From the NCBI RefSeq assembly GCF_041146395.1, contig NC_091002.1, positions 11,092,501 to 11,156,500 of the forward strand: 64,000 nt of DNA. Direction: 5' to 3'. The translations under genes were made by a program, and so were the position numbers. The first letter of the stretch is position 1, and each line of letters begins with the position of its first letter. Origin of the DNA: Eulemur rufifrons (lineage: Eukaryota > Chordata > Mammalia > Primates > Lemuridae). The notes beneath the pieces were generated by a model that was not told the DNA's origin, searched no databases, and saw nothing but the letters and a program-made list of their open reading frames with translations. Below are positions 34,323 to 47,214 of this stretch, in pieces.

Positions 34323-34744
34323 AAGGACAGTTTGGCCCCCTCCTTATATGGGTATGGGTTGAATTCCAGCAATTAGGAGCTCATTTGTTTTTGCTCCTTT
34401 ACAGTTAATTAGGCTAGGTCATGCTGCCCCATGTTGCCTCCCTTGGTCAGAAGTGAGGCTTGAGTCCTGTCCCTATACTGTCTTGGAAGGTCTGCCAGGC
34501 CACCCTGGGCAATGTTAATGTTTGGTTCAGAGACTCTGCAACCTGGAAAAGGCCCCACGTGCCTCATGTAGCCTGTTGTGTTCAGACCGGCGGGCGGCCC
34601 AAGAGTGGAGACGGGGGTGGCCCAACTGAGGACCACACACCCACCCCCACCAACCAGGGCATCTGTGCCCTCACCTGGTGACCTTCCCTCCAGGGTTTCA
34701 TTTGAATAAAGGAATTCTGCAGCAAATAAAAAATGTTGTAATTA

Positions 34745-34860
34745 ACCAATCCAGTCTATCCACCCCATGTTAAACGTAGGGAAACTGAGGCTCAGAGGAG
34801 TGAGGCAACTCTTATCTAGATTGTACAGCCAGTCAAAGACAGGGTTAGGCGTATTGCCAT
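34745..34860 (-). mobile_element. MIR SINE fragment
   Basis: 'taaacgtagggaaactgaggctcagaggagtgaggcaactc' and 'agccagtcaaagacagggtta' match a reversed MIR. It abuts the Tigger1 start. Confidence 0.7.
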
Positions 34861-36013
34861 GCCCCATGTGTGGCCCAATAGTCTTATACAGGCAGATCTT
34901 GTTTTATTATTGTGCTTTGTAGATATTGCATTTTTTACAAATGGAGGGTTTGTGGCAACCCTGCATCGGGCAAGTTTATTGTTGCCTTTTTACCAACAGC
35001 GTGTGTTCACTTCGCGTTTCTCTGTTCTATTTTGGTAATTCTCACAATATTTCAAACTTTTTCATTATCATATTTGCTGTGACCATCTGTGATCAGCGAC
35101 CGGTGTTCTTTGATGTTACTATTATAATTGTTTTGGGGCAACAGTGCCCATACAAGACAGTGAACTTAATCAATAAATATTGCATGTGTTCTGACTGCTC
35201 CACCAACCAGCCGTTCCCCCATCTCTCTGCCTCTCTTTGGGTCTCTCTATTCCCTGAGACACAGCAATATGGAAACTAGGCCAGTTAATAACCCCAGAGT
35301 GACCTCTAAGTGTTCAAAGGAAAAGGAAGAGTCAGATGTCTCTCACTTAAAATCAAAAGCTAGAAATGATTAAGCTTAGTGAAGAAGGCATGTTGAAAGC
35401 TGAGGTAGGTCTAAAGCTAGGCATCTTGTGCCAGTTGGCCAAATTGTGAAAGTTGGCCAAAGGGAAAGTTCTTGAAGGAAATTAAAAGTGGTATGCCAGT
35501 GAGCCCACGAATGATAAGAAAGTGAAATAGCCTTATTACTGATGCGGGCGAAGTTTCAGTGGTCTGGATAGAAGGTCAAACCAACTGTAACATTCCCTTA
35601 GGCCAAAGCCTAATCCAGAGCAAGGCCCTAGCTCTCTTTGATTCTATCATATGAAGGTTGAGAGAGGTGAGGAAGCTGCAGAAGAAAAGCTGGAAGCTGG
35701 CGGAGGTTGGTTCACAAGGTTTAAGGAAAGAAGACGTCTGCGAGTGCTGATGTAGAAGCTGCAGCAAGTTATCCAGAAGATCTAGCTAAGATCATTGATG
35801 AAGGTGGCTACAATAACCAATGTACTTTTGATGTAGATGAAATAGCCTTATATCGGAAGAAGGCATCTTCAAGGATTTCATAGCTAAAGAGAAGTCAATG
35901 CCTGGGTTCAAAGCTTCAAAGGACAGGCTGACTTTCTCATTAGGCGCTAATGCGGCTGGTGACTTTAAGTTGGAGCCAGTGCTCATTTAACATTCCAAAA
36001 ATCCTAGGTCCCC

Positions 36014-36398
<385 letters not shown>

Positions 36399-37064
36399 CT
36401 ATAAATGGAACAACAAAGCTTGGATGACAGCACATCGTTTGCAGCATGGTTTACTGAATATTTTAAGCCCATTGTTGAGACCTAATGGTCAGAAAAAAAA
36501 GATTTTTTTCAAAATATTATTGCCTCCTGACAATGTAGCTAATCATCCAGTAGTGCTGATGGAGACGTGCAAGGCGATTAGTGCTGTTTTCACGCCTGCT
36601 AACACCACATCCATTCTGCACCCAATGTGTCAAGGAGTCATTTCTATTTCGAGTCTTGGTATTTAAGAACTACATTTTATAAGACTACAGCTGCCATAGA
36701 TAGTGATTCCTCTGATCGATCTGGGGAAAGTAAATTGAAAACCTTCCAGTAAGGATTCAGCATGCTAAATGCCATGAAGAACATCCATTATTCAAGGGAG
36801 GTGTTTAGAAGAAGTTGATTCTAACCCTCATGGATGACTTTGAGGGGTTCAAGACTTCAAAGGAGGAAGTCATGGCAGATGTGGTACAAATAGCAAGAGA
36901 ACAAGAATTAGAAGTGGAGCCTGAAGATGTGACTGAATTACTACAATCTCATGATAGAATGAATGGAAGGAAGAGGAGTTGCTTCTTATGGATGAGAAAA
37001 GAGAATGGTTTCCCGAGATGAAATCTACTGCTGGTGAAGATACTGTGAACACTGTTGAAATAAC

Positions 37065-37070
<6 letters not shown>

Positions 37071-37098
<28 letters not shown>

Positions 37099-37284
37099 GA
37101 AACAGGCTCTTCCTCTGCCACCCAGGCTGGAGCACAGGATTGTCATCGTAGCTCCCAGCAACCTCAAACTCCTGAGCTCAAGCAATCCTCCTGCTTCAGC
37201 CTCCAAAGTAGCTGGGACTACAGGTGCACACCATGATGCCCAACTAATTATTTTAAATTTTGTAGAGACAGGATCTCGCTATGG
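37071..37284 (-). mobile_element. 5'-truncated Alu inside Tigger1
   Basis: The plus strand begins with 28 T, then 'gaaacaggctcttcctctgccacccaggctggagcacagg', one full arm, and ends with 'tgtagagacaggatctcgctatgg' from the end of the other arm. A short repeat (AACAAGGGA / AACACAGGA) on the flanks may be the target duplication. Confidence 0.88.
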
Positions 37285-37603
37285 ACAACACAGGATTTAG
37301 AATATTGCATAAACTTAGCTGGCAAAACAGCCCCAGATAAAACCCTCCACCAGCAAAAAGATTGCAACTTGCTGAAGGCTCAGATGATCGTTAACATCTT
37401 TTAGCAATAAAGTATTTTTTCAATAAAGTATGTATATATTTTTAGACATAATGCTATTGTGCACTTCATAGGCTCTAGTATAGTGGAAATGTAACTTTTG
37501 CATGCACTGGGAAACCAAAAACTGTGTGTGACTCAGTTTATTACTAAATTCGCTTTACTGTGGCGGTCTGGGACCCAACTGCACTGTCTCCAAGGTGATT
37601 CTG

Positions 37604-39252
37604 GATGACCACGCCCACCAGCATGCTCAAAAATCAAACGGCAAGCAACACTGAAAAACAGTCACTCACTCTGAGTTTCTTTTGAGAAGAACTCATCTTG
37701 TTAGAAGTAGAAAATTATTCCGACAAATAACTCTTAGCCTTCCAAATAATTTCAAATAAAAGATGTTGACTTTATAAAGAATGTATTTTATAGTTCTATA
37801 AAACACACCATGGCTCATGAACTATGAATAACTTTTAATACAAAATGATTTAGGCAAATTAACAATCTTCAGGGTACAAATACCTTACATGGGGAAGCCA
37901 GAAGAATAAATCCTTAATTTCCTATTGTAAATCATATTTACATCCTCGAGCATGTCAAACTCCGATGCCACAATAATTTAAGAGACAATAAGTCTAGAAA
38001 TGGTGTCGGTGTAGTATTTTTCCAGTTTGGCTGGTAAGATTGGAAACAGTTTGTAATTGCAGGCCTGTGCTGCTGGGAGTTGTCTCATTAAACATTTCAT
38101 TGCCTCAGATATTTGAAGGATAAAAACATTACTTGCCTTTGAATCTGGGACCAACTGTTCTGCTAAGATATAAGCTAAAAGATCAAAGCCCCTTAAGGTT
38201 TAACTGAAGCCACTAGAATAATCTGATAAATAATAGTTGTTACTTCTGCTAAAATTTTTCCTATTGCCAATAGCATGCAACAGTATTTCTTTCAACATTA
38301 GCCTATCATAATTCAGAAAAGTTATCTTGTTGTCTCAAAGGTATGCCTACTGCATGAGGCACAGGCTCTAAAACCAGGTAGTCATGTGATGATGCATGAC
38401 TAGTGTGTAATGACTGGGGCGGGGGGTGGGCTGTGCCAGCTAGGGAGAACCTCCTCCTTCTGTGGGGGACGAGGCACCAGCTACTCCACCCAGCCAACTG
38501 GAGTCACAAGGGGTTGCAGGACCTGTGCTCCCAGCCCTTCTAATTTTTCCAAAGATTCTAGAAATCCAGATTTGTAAGTAGTATCTCTTAATTTTTAAAC
38601 ATTGGCAACTATTCATCTTTTCTTCGTTTGCATGTCTGTTTTTGTAATATTGGGCAGGCCAACATTAAATTGGTGTTTTGCCCTGCAGTCAACATTTTTT
38701 TGTTGCAAAATAGACTAATTCAGCATGGCTAACTTGCCAAAGATACTCTTAAGGGATGCTCATCAATTCTTCTTTTTCTTTCTATCCTTCATTTTTCTGC
38801 AGTTTTAGCATTATTTTTCCCTTAACGAAAGTCCAAAGAGTTTGATGTTTCCCATCAATGTATTACTTATGAAACTGTGTGTTTAGGCCATTCTTCCTCG
38901 CTCTTTGTCCTTGGGATATGTTACAGCTTCAGGATTTCTGAGTATGGTTTTTAAATTTGCATTTTAAAGAATCAGGGAAGCTTATGCATAAATGTGCCTG
39001 CAGTTGCAGGGGAAGTGGCCAGACTGGCAGTTGGATCAGCAAGAGGGTAGAGATGCTACAGTTCCAGCTTCAAGAGACCCAGGGGGTGGGGGGGAGGGGT
39101 GGTTCTAGAACTATTCTAGAACTGAGCATCTGACTCAGTAGCTCCTGGCCACATGGGACTACCGAGCACTAGCAGTGCAGCTAGTGTGAATTGAGATGTG
39201 CTGTCAGTATAAAGTACACACCAGATTTGGAAACAGTATGGAAAAGAGAGAA
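37604..39252. other. Unassigned sequence
   Basis: No gene. G-rich motifs occur at 38417-38430 and 39082-39102. No repeat recognised. Confidence 0.4.
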
Positions 39253-39265
39253 AATATCTCATTTT

Positions 39266-39266
39266 G

Positions 39267-39306
<40 letters not shown>

Positions 39307-39620
39307 GAGACAGAGTCTCGCTTTGTTGCCCAGGCTAGAGTGCCGTGGCGTCAGTCTAGCTCACAGCAACCTCAAACTCCTGGGCTCAAGTGATCCTCCT
39401 ACCTCAGCCTCTCGAGTAGCTGGGACTACAGGCATGCGCTACCATGCCCGGCTAATATTTTCTACATATTTTTAGTTGTCCAGATCATTTCTTTCTATTT
39501 TTAGTAGAGACGGGGTCTTGCTCTTGCTCAGGCTGGTCTCGAACTCCTGACCTCGAGCCATCCTCCCGCCTCGCCCTCCCAGAGTGCTAGGATTACAGGC
39601 GTGAGCCACCGCGCCCGGCC
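39266..39620 (-). mobile_element. Strepsirrhine-type Alu, young, with TSD
   Basis: Reversed dimer ending on the plus strand in 'ggcgtgagccaccgcgcccggcc', with CpG sites kept. The linker 'ctacatatttttagttgtccagatcatttctttctatttttagtag' is the reverse of the strepsirrhine linker. AATATCTCATTTT flanks both sides (39253-39265 and 39621-39633), a perfect target-site duplication. A TTTTC-rich tract is the tail. Confidence 0.96.
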
Positions 39621-39796
39621 AATATCTCATTTTTTATATTGATTGCATGTTTAAATGCTACTTTAGATATAGTGAGTAAACGAAACATTGAAGTTAATTT
39701 TGCCTCTCTATTTTTACTTTTTAATCTGGTTACTAGAAAGTTTAAAATCATATCTGTGACTCACACTGTAGGCTACTGATCAGTACTACTCTAGAA

Positions 39797-40008
39797 CAGG
39801 GGCCATAACCTTTCTCTGTAGAGGCCCAGATAGTAACTGGTTTATAAGGCTCCACAGACCGTGTGGTCTTTGTAGCAAACACTCACTCTGCAGTTCTAGC
39901 GCAAAAGCAGCCATAGATGAAACGTAAATGATGAGCGTGGCTGGGTTCCAATAAAACTTTATTTACAAAAACAGGCGGGGGGAAGGGAACCAGATTTGCT
40001 AACTCCTG
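39797..40008. mobile_element. hAT-type MITE
   Basis: Opens CAGGGGCCATAACCTTTCTC and closes '...gggaaccagatttgctaactcctg', inverted relative to the start. The middle carries 'ggcccagatagtaactgg', 'aagcagccatagatgaaacgtaaatgatgagcgtggctgggttccaataaaactttatttacaaaaacagg'. I recognise this as a common mammalian hAT (Charlie-class) element but not with confidence in its name. A half copy lies at 57965-58070. Confidence 0.8.
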
Positions 40009-42424
40009 CTTAATGAAACATAAAAGCCAGGAGTGAGGAGGAAATAAAGGGACTTCTGAGGGGCCGGTGGCATTACATTTCTTGATCTGGGTGCAGGTGA
40101 AGTGGTATGCTAACTGTTTAAAAATTCCTCAAGCTACAGACGTATGATGCATGTACTTTTCCACATGTATATTACACTGCAATAAAAAATTGACTTAACA
40201 AGAGCCAGAGATGTGCATCTGCTGCTGTCAGTCGGTGACACTCTCTTCCCATTTTACAAGTGAAACCATTTCTGGCTGTTTGCCTGCTGTCAGCCATTTA
40301 GTTGTCCAGAGTGACTTGGCTTGTCCCCCAGTCTGCCATATATCCATTCTATACCATGGTCACTGCCTTTGGAGAACTGCTCCAGGACAAAAATTCAAGC
40401 TATTGGCCATTTGGGGAGTTGTAAGGGGATTGAAGTCACTGGATATCAAAAGCCTAAAAACTGTGTTAAAGCTGCATATGCTTAAGCCACCAGATTTTGC
40501 CAATTAAAAAAAAAAAAATCTGGTTCCCTATGAGCTCATCCTGTTCTGTGGAATGAATAAACGGGTTTTAATATTTTGCCATCGGAATACAGACAGCCAG
40601 AGAAGTATGACTTTTCCTTCTGGACCTCCATGTTGACTGCTGTCAAGGCACTTGTTCGTGCCTGCTCAGACCCAACGAGAAAGCCTGGAAGCAAGAGGCC
40701 AAGGTCAGAGAGCAGGACGCCCATGGACACAGGCTCCTGAAGTCAGGGCGTGAGGACTCCAGACCCAGCGGGTGCTGGTAGCTGAGAGAGCATCCTTCTA
40801 CCCCAACTCTTTGCTCCTGCTCGGCAGCGAAAGTTGCAGAGGGGGAGCTTCCAGAAGTGGAAACATTTTAAAATAAGTCTTTTAACTTTTCGCCTGTGGA
40901 TACAGCTGCGTTGACACAAAGCCACGTTTGAGGCATGATGTCTCGGAAGCCTGGCACCACGGAGTGTTTTTCTACTGGGACCCATAATTGCTGGCTTTTA
41001 AGAGTGGTCCTGTGTTCAGTTTTATCAATGTGGTGCTTGAACTGGACTTTCAGCTGACCTCCAAAAGGAAATAGTTTTAAAAGGAAGAATTTTAAGTCTG
41101 CCAAGAGCCAGATAATGGCACAGCACAGAGAAAAGCTAGGGTTTTGTGGTTTTTATATTAAAATACAAGACTCTTAATCCCTCAAAACAGCAGCCTCCAG
41201 AAAATGTGAAGTTTAATATATGAGGCTAGAAAAAGCAGTTTTAAAGATCGAAAATTTCCCTCTTTATTTCTTTTGATTCACCCGAAAGGAAAAAGTTCCT
41301 TTCTCTTGAACCTCCTCCTAAGTCTATTTTTGGTTTTATGCAAGTGACTGTTCTCATTAAAAGAAATTTCAAAGTGCTCTGAAAGTGTCCACGCTGGGCT
41401 GCCGGCCTCGTGCCTGAGGAGCTTTCGGCTTGGATGCTTTGCAAAAATGTGTCCGAGGACAAAGGCCATTAACATTTGGTTAATCCAGCATCATAAATTA
41501 CTCTTCCCATAAATTACCGTAAAAAGAACCCTCCCCGCCCCCCGCAAATGACTTTTTCTGAGCTGTGTCTTGCAGCTTTTAATCCCCCCTGCACTTCCAC
41601 ACTTTGGGCTAACAACTGATTCAAGTGAGGGGCCTGTGAGGACGTGGGGTGGGGGCTCCAGCTGTCCCAGCACAGTCAGTGGCACGGTGAAGCCTGTCGA
41701 TTCTCCTGAGAGAAATCCTTTGTGATGAGAAATGCTACTTGCCACCATCCGACTCTGGCTGGATTCTAGACAATGGACGTAAGCGTAACCCGTGGTTCCC
41801 ACAAACCAGTTGGCCACTGTTGGCTTCTTACCTTCAGTCTGCAGCAGTCGCTGCACTAAGCAGGGCTATAAAGCACAACATAGGAGGTTGGGGGAACCCC
41901 GAATTCAGCTGAAACACCACCTACATTTGCGTCATCCAACACAAGCCCCTGGTGCAGCATATTTGGTTGTAGAACTGGTTTTAAGGGGGTGCACATTGGG
42001 GTTAGCAAAGGCTGATGGGAGTTTGCCTAACCTGTAACATGACACTGATCCCCAGGTGTGCTGGGGACTGGGGTGACTCAGAAAGGCCCATGGAGACAGG
42101 AGACAAAGAAAATCCTTGGGGCAGGTGAGATGAGGGTGGGGCAGAGGCCTTGATGTTGTGGACGTAACCATGAGCTAAAGAGGACTCAGTCCAAGGGAAG
42201 GAAGGATTTGCCGTTAGCAGGAGTTCTAGACACAAGTGAAGCTTGGAGCCAGGTACAGATGAAGGGGATGAGGAAAACTTGGCAGCCACTGGGGAGGCCC
42301 ACCCAGGAGCCAGTGATCCTAAGGGCCAAAGAACCCTGGGCTCCCAAGAGTTCTGGGATGGGGTGACCACACGTGCTTTGTGAGCACCGTGGCAGCTGCA
42401 ATGAGACTGGTTGGGAAGGTGCAT
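40009..42424. other. Unassigned sequence
   Basis: About 2.4 kb without a gene. Open frames at 40211-40507 (+) and 41491-41856, 42002-42424 (-) have no recognisable domain and overlap frames on the other strand. Confidence 0.4.
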
Positions 42425-42850
42425 TAGTTAGCTATAGTCTCAGAAATGCTGCTTATCTAAGCACCCCTCAATTTAGAGGCATACAGCAAGAAGTATCTCT
42501 TTCTCACATTCAGTCTGCAGGTTGGCTGGAGTTCAGCTGCTCTAGGCTGGGCTTGGTGGGGCTCAGCTTGGCTCAGCTCGAGTCATGGGTTGGTTGAGAT
42601 CTACTCTGCATCTCTCATCCTCCCTGGGCTCTCTGGCACGTGTTCTCAGGGCTGAGGCAGAAGCATCAGAGAACAAACCCAACTGCATAAGCACTTTCAG
42701 AGCCAGTGCTCGTGTCATTTATTCTGTTGGGCAAAGCAGGTCACACACTGAAGCCCCACATCAAAGGGGCAGGGAGCCAAGCTCTGCCTCTACTGAGGGG
42801 AACTGCAAAGTGACATGGCAAAGGATGAGTGAGTGAAGAGAGGGGTGAGG
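42425..42850 (-). mobile_element. Probable MaLR/ERVL-type LTR
   Basis: The plus strand reads '...cattagttagctatagtctcagaaatgctgc', 'ctgcaggttggctggagttcagctgctctaggctgggcttgg', 'ctcatcctccctgggctctctggcacg', 'gcaaagcaggtcacacactgaagccccacatcaaaggggcaggg', 'gaactgcaaagtgacatggcaaaggatgag'. This resembles the reverse of a MaLR-related LTR, well diverged. Boundaries are approximate. Confidence 0.5.
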
Positions 42851-44284
42851 AGTTGGAGGTGGGTAACATGATCAAGTTGATTTTTGCCAGCATCTCCCGG
42901 AGGTCATCACAGCTCAGGATGGACTCCTACTAATTAAACTCATGAAACAGATGTATAAACCGGAATGTCATTTTATTGATTTGCAATAAGGAACCTAAAA
43001 ATATTGTGGACTTGAAAGCTGCTGTCATCGGCTAGTGTATTCTTTTCATATAGAAAATTTACATAGAGCATCAAATCATAATTCACACTTGGCTTATGAA
43101 CATGGAGATAGACCAAGAAGCATTGATTGGATGACCCAAAAGTCTTGAATTATCCAGGGTTGGTTGTCTGAGATCTACATTTCCACTGCGGGAAAATACC
43201 TGCCAAAGGGATACTGGGTAGGCTGCCTCCCGTTTAGGTGGAGACAGTGCCAAATTATTTCTTTGTGTTCCTTTTTTTTTTAACCTCCTCTCTGATCATT
43301 CTTACTCTACATTCTTCCTTTACGTACAAGGTAACTGACTTGACTGTAGCTTTAGAGATGCTAATGAAATTATCCCTCTGTGACTACAAGCTGATCACCA
43401 TATTATGAATTAAATTGCTTGCAAGACCCCACAGCCACCCTATGGCTTAGAAAAGGTGCCTAAGAGATATTCGTTAATATCTCTAAATGACATTGGGTAT
43501 TACAACTGATGGCATCTTACAACCCTTGCTGGCCACGTGGTCATGAAGTGGTTGTCATTTCCTGAGTGTGTACACACCTACAGTTGGACACTTATATCTC
43601 TGATGTTCCAGGCAACAAACCATTTAAGGACCATCTGAGGAAAGAATATGAATCTAGGTTGTTGTCTGAAAACCTTCCATTGATCTCTTCTGTAAAATCA
43701 AAACAATAACCGGCATCAGACTTGTCAAACTGATGCCAGAGGCTTGGGAAGAAAATCCCAGAGACAATAATGGAGCATCTTTTAAGAGATGCTGCGTCAC
43801 CAATGTACTTGAAAGATCAGACTCTGTATATGAAGGAGTTCTATGAATAGCTTAATTAATTTTGCTTTCATTTTCCTTTTAATGTGTGCAGAAACCCCAT
43901 ATGTGATAGCAGTCTATGTCTAAATAAGCCTTTAGCATTTTAAGAGTTCTTTCAATAAGATTAAAGTAAATTCTAAGGGACTGTCATGGTTTACCCTGCA
44001 GAGTTTGTCTTATTAGATAGTATGTAAAATATTGGTGTCCCTTACTATTGATGGTGACTCAGATGCTATTAAATCTAGTATTTCTCCACTGGAGCATTCC
44101 AGTGACTGGAGATCAGAAATGGAACTTGTACCAGGAGTGGGGTGGCCTTGGACGTGGCATGATTTCAGACCTTGCAGAGTGGCTAATGATGGAGAAACAG
44201 GAGGAGAGATCACTTGTTGTGTGGCTTTTTAAAGCCTTTGTATATACATACTGGAATAGCTTAGCCACTACTCCCCATCATTTT
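42851..44284. other. Unassigned sequence
   Basis: No gene. Overlapping frames at 44013-44398 on both strands look random. Nothing nameable. Confidence 0.4.
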
Positions 44285-45028
44285 TTAAAATCTTCATTTT
44301 TATTGAGACATAATTTGTATACAGCAATGTGCCGAGTCTTAGGGGTGCAGTCCAGTGATGCATACACCCCTGTAGCCACCACCCAGATCAAGGTCTAGAA
44401 CATTTCTATCACCCCAGGTGGTTTCTTGTCCCCTTCCTAGTTAACACCTCCCTAAACAAGTATAGATGCTATTCTGATCTCTATCACCATAGCTTAGTTG
44501 TACCTATTATTGATTTCCATATACATGAAATCATAATGTATACACCCATGTAACTGGCTTCTTTTGCTCAACATAATGTTTCTGAGATTAATCCGTCTTG
44601 TTTCATATATCAGTAATATGTTCCTTTTTATTCCTAAGTACTTATCCATTGTATGAATATGCCACAATTTGTTTATCCATTTTCATGTTGATGGATATTT
44701 AAGTTGTTTCTACTTTGGGCTATGATGAATAATGCTGCTATGAACATTTTTGTATATGTGTCTTTTTGTAGACATATATAGTCATTTATCTTGAATGTAT
44801 AACTGGGAGTGGAATTACTGGGTTATAGAGTAAATGTAGATATTCGTAGGTAATATCAGTTTTCCAAAGTGGTTGGACCAATTTTTATTCCTACCAGCAG
44901 TGTATGAGAGTTTCAGTTGTTCCATGTCCTTGCCAACAACACTTGGTACAGTCAGTCTTTTAAATTTTACTTATTCAGGTGGGTGCATGGAGGTATCTCA
45001 TTATGGTTTTAATTGAAATTTTCCTCTC

Positions 45029-45162
45029 GAGGTGTGGTGTCTCATGCCTGTAGTCGCAGCTACTCAGGAGACTCAGGTAGGAGGCTCACTAGAGCCTAGG
45101 AGTTTGATGCCAGCCTGGGCTGATATTGAGACCCTGTCTCTAATAACAATAATAATAATAAT
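45029..45162 (+). mobile_element. Alu monomer inside L1M
   Basis: 'gaggtgtggtgtctcatgcctgtagtcgcagctactcaggagactcagg...gagaccctgtctc', then a TAA-rich tail. L1 text AATTGAAATTTTCCT before it and AATTTGTATTTTCCT after it is the imperfect target-site duplication. Confidence 0.87.
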
Positions 45163-45505
45163 TTGTATTTTCCTGATGAGTAATAATGTTAAACACTCTT
45201 TCATATGCTCTAGGTTTTGATATTCTCCGTAGTGAAGACTCCATTCAAGTCTTTTGTTCTTTTGAAAATTTGTTTTGTCTGCCTGATATATTCTGGCCGT
45301 AAGTTCTTTGCTATGTATGTGCATTTAAAATACCTTCCCCTGTTCTGTGACTTGTTTATTCACTTTTTATTGATGTGGTTTTTTTGAATAAAAGCTTTTA
45401 ATTTTAATGAGTTCCAATTTATCCCTTTTTAGGGTTTATCTTTTTAAAACACTTTTTTATTGAGATCGTTTGTACTTTTTATATCCTTCCTATTTAAGAA
45501 ATCCA

Positions 45506-45826
45506 GCTGGGTGCAGTGGCTCACACCTGTAATCCTTGCACTTTGGGAGGCCGAGGCAGGAGGATTACTTGAGGCCAAGAATTCAAGGCCAGCCTGAGCA
45601 ACATAGCAAGACCCCATCTCAACAACAAAAAAAAATAGAAGTATTAGCCAGGCATGGTGGTGCACGCCTGTAGTCCCGGCCACCTCGCAAGCCAAGGCAG
45701 GGGGATCGCTTGAGCAGAGGAGTCTAAGGTTGCAGTGAGGTATGATGATGCCACTGCACTCTACCATGGGCAACAGAGCAAGACCCTGTCTCAAAAAAGA
45801 AAAAAAGAAAACAAAAAAAGAAAAGA
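45506..45826 (+). mobile_element. Dimeric Alu inside L1M
   Basis: Full dimer from GCTGGGTGCAGTGGCTCACA to an A-rich, G-interrupted tail. L1 text AAGAAATC before and AAGGAAATC after it mark the target-site duplication. The linker is short. Confidence 0.93.
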
Positions 45827-45860
45827 AAGGAAATCTTTGCCTAGTCCTCATTTTTCTGGT

Positions 45861-46964
45861 GTCATAACCTCTGTTTCTCTTGCCAATTCAACTGCATGCC
45901 AAAATCAATGTATTTTCTTGAATGGGGAGAATGGAAGTCAGGTCAGGGTAAATCTGGGTGAGGCAGAAAGTGCTACAGAGTTGAATTAGGAAGGTGAGCC
46001 CAGCACATTTGCAGAATAGATTGAAGCAAGGAGAGGCCCCCACTGACAGATTTTCGGCCCATGGGACCTGAAAGGCTTCATGGCTGGGTAACCAGATAAC
46101 GGACTATGTTGCTGTCCAGCCCACATGTCTGTATTGTATCTCTCAGAGTGTTTTGAGAGGCTCCTTCACGAAATCAAGCTCTTCCTTGTTCACAACTCCT
46201 GGTCTATTGCCTAGAAACATTAAAAAGCCAATGAAGTTCATGTTTTAGGGACACCATGCTAATTTCTGGTGGCTATCATTTTTCTTTTAAGTGCTCAAAA
46301 ACTATCATCTTAAAAATCCTTTCTTGACCATATCCAGAAAGTAAAACTTCCATTTGGAATAACATTTACCCATCCTTAGTCTTCTGTCTCTTCCCCCATT
46401 CTCGGTAAGTTTTCCTAAAAAAGATCAATATCAGTAATTCCATGATCTCATCTGTTTTTCTGCAGGGTAAATGTTTGGGTCTGCTTTTCATAATGAGGCC
46501 CTGGCAGGGCCGGGACTGAGCTGCCCAGGCAGTGTGGACCAGAGCTAAGCAGGAGTTGGCAAGAGGCGCAGGATATGCAGGGAGAAGGCAGGACTGCTGT
46601 GAACTCTGTGGAGGACAGAAACGTGTGTCTTAAAGTGGATTTGCATCAGGTAGCAGCAGCCGAGTTGAAACCTCAGGGCTTGAGAGATGGGCTCTGGAGG
46701 CAGTGAGCTGTGTGGCTTTCCTGGGAAGGCAGAACAGCTCTGCAGAGAGAACATCCTCCCCTGCCTGGCAACTCCAGGATTCCATCCTTAGAATGTTGGG
46801 ACAATGGGAACGGAGCAGAGTCTCTTGAGAGGTAGGAATCGGCAAGGACAAGGCGGAGCCGCCATCCGAGGTCCAAGGGTGAGCTGGGTGAGGGTTAGTA
46901 GGACAAGGCTGCAGAGATCCCCTGGGTTTCCACCCACAGGCACAGGGAAGAGGAGCCTGGTGTG
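45861..46964. other. Unassigned sequence
   Basis: No gene. The minus-strand frames at 46545-46992, up to 120 codons, overlap each other in two frames and have no domain. Confidence 0.4.
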
Positions 46965-47105
46965 GTAGAAAGAGAGGATTCTTGGGAGTCACACATACCT
47001 GTTTCTAATCCCGGCTCCACCACTTATTAATTGTATCACATAGGACAAGATAGTACCTCTATCTTAAGATGGACAAGAGGTTCAAACAGGATAGTATGTA
47101 TAAAA
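46965..47105 (+). mobile_element. MIR SINE
   Basis: Sense MIR: 'tggtagaaagagaggattcttgggagtcacac', 'cctgtttctaatcccggctccaccacttattaattgtatcac', 'acctctatcttaagatggaca'. Diverged. Confidence 0.75.
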
Positions 47106-47214
47106 TGCCAATTTTCCCATGTTCCTCCCATTTTTTTGGCTTTTCCTTCCTGTTGCTATACAACCGATAGCTCTTAGTCCTTATCTTTCTTGCCCACTTT
47201 GTAGCATTGGCGCC

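Larger units (their letters stand above)
33555..34673 (-). mobile_element. CpG-rich ERV LTR, split by an Alu
   Basis: On the minus strand the LTR would run from TGAGGGCACAGATGCCC at about 34673 to ACTCGGAGACCA at 33555, keeping TG...CA ends. It has a TATA-like TTTATAA near 33706-33716, and an ATTAAA polyadenylation signal at 33611-33616, about 95 bases downstream, a normal U3-R layout. CpG sites are frequent (for example TCCGCTTCGAAGTCATCGCG near 33730), so it has lost few to decay and is probably young. An Alu (34024-34322) splits U3. Subtracting it leaves about 820 bases. Class ERV1/gamma-like is an inference from layout only; the outer boundary near 34673 is tentative. Confidence 0.65.
44285..45860 (+). 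mobile_element. L1M-type LINE 3' end, interrupted by two Alus
   Basis: The most complete L1 3' end in the window. It runs from 'tttttattgagacataatttgtatacag' through 'catgaaatcataatgtatacaccc', 'attgtatgaatatgccacaatttgtttatccat', 'ccaaagtggttggaccaatttttattcctaccagcagtgtatgagag', 'cttggtacagtcagtc', and on to 'aagtcttttgttcttttgaaaa' and 'aggaaatctttgcctagtcc'. Alus at 45029-45162 and 45506-45826 break it. The L1 text resumes after each. Confidence 0.92.

Noticed and set aside
33260..34673. Prosimian lentivirus (pSIV-like) LTR
   Set aside because: No lysine-tRNA primer site is seen after the LTR and no lentiviral coding sequence adjoins it; layout fits a simple ERV better.
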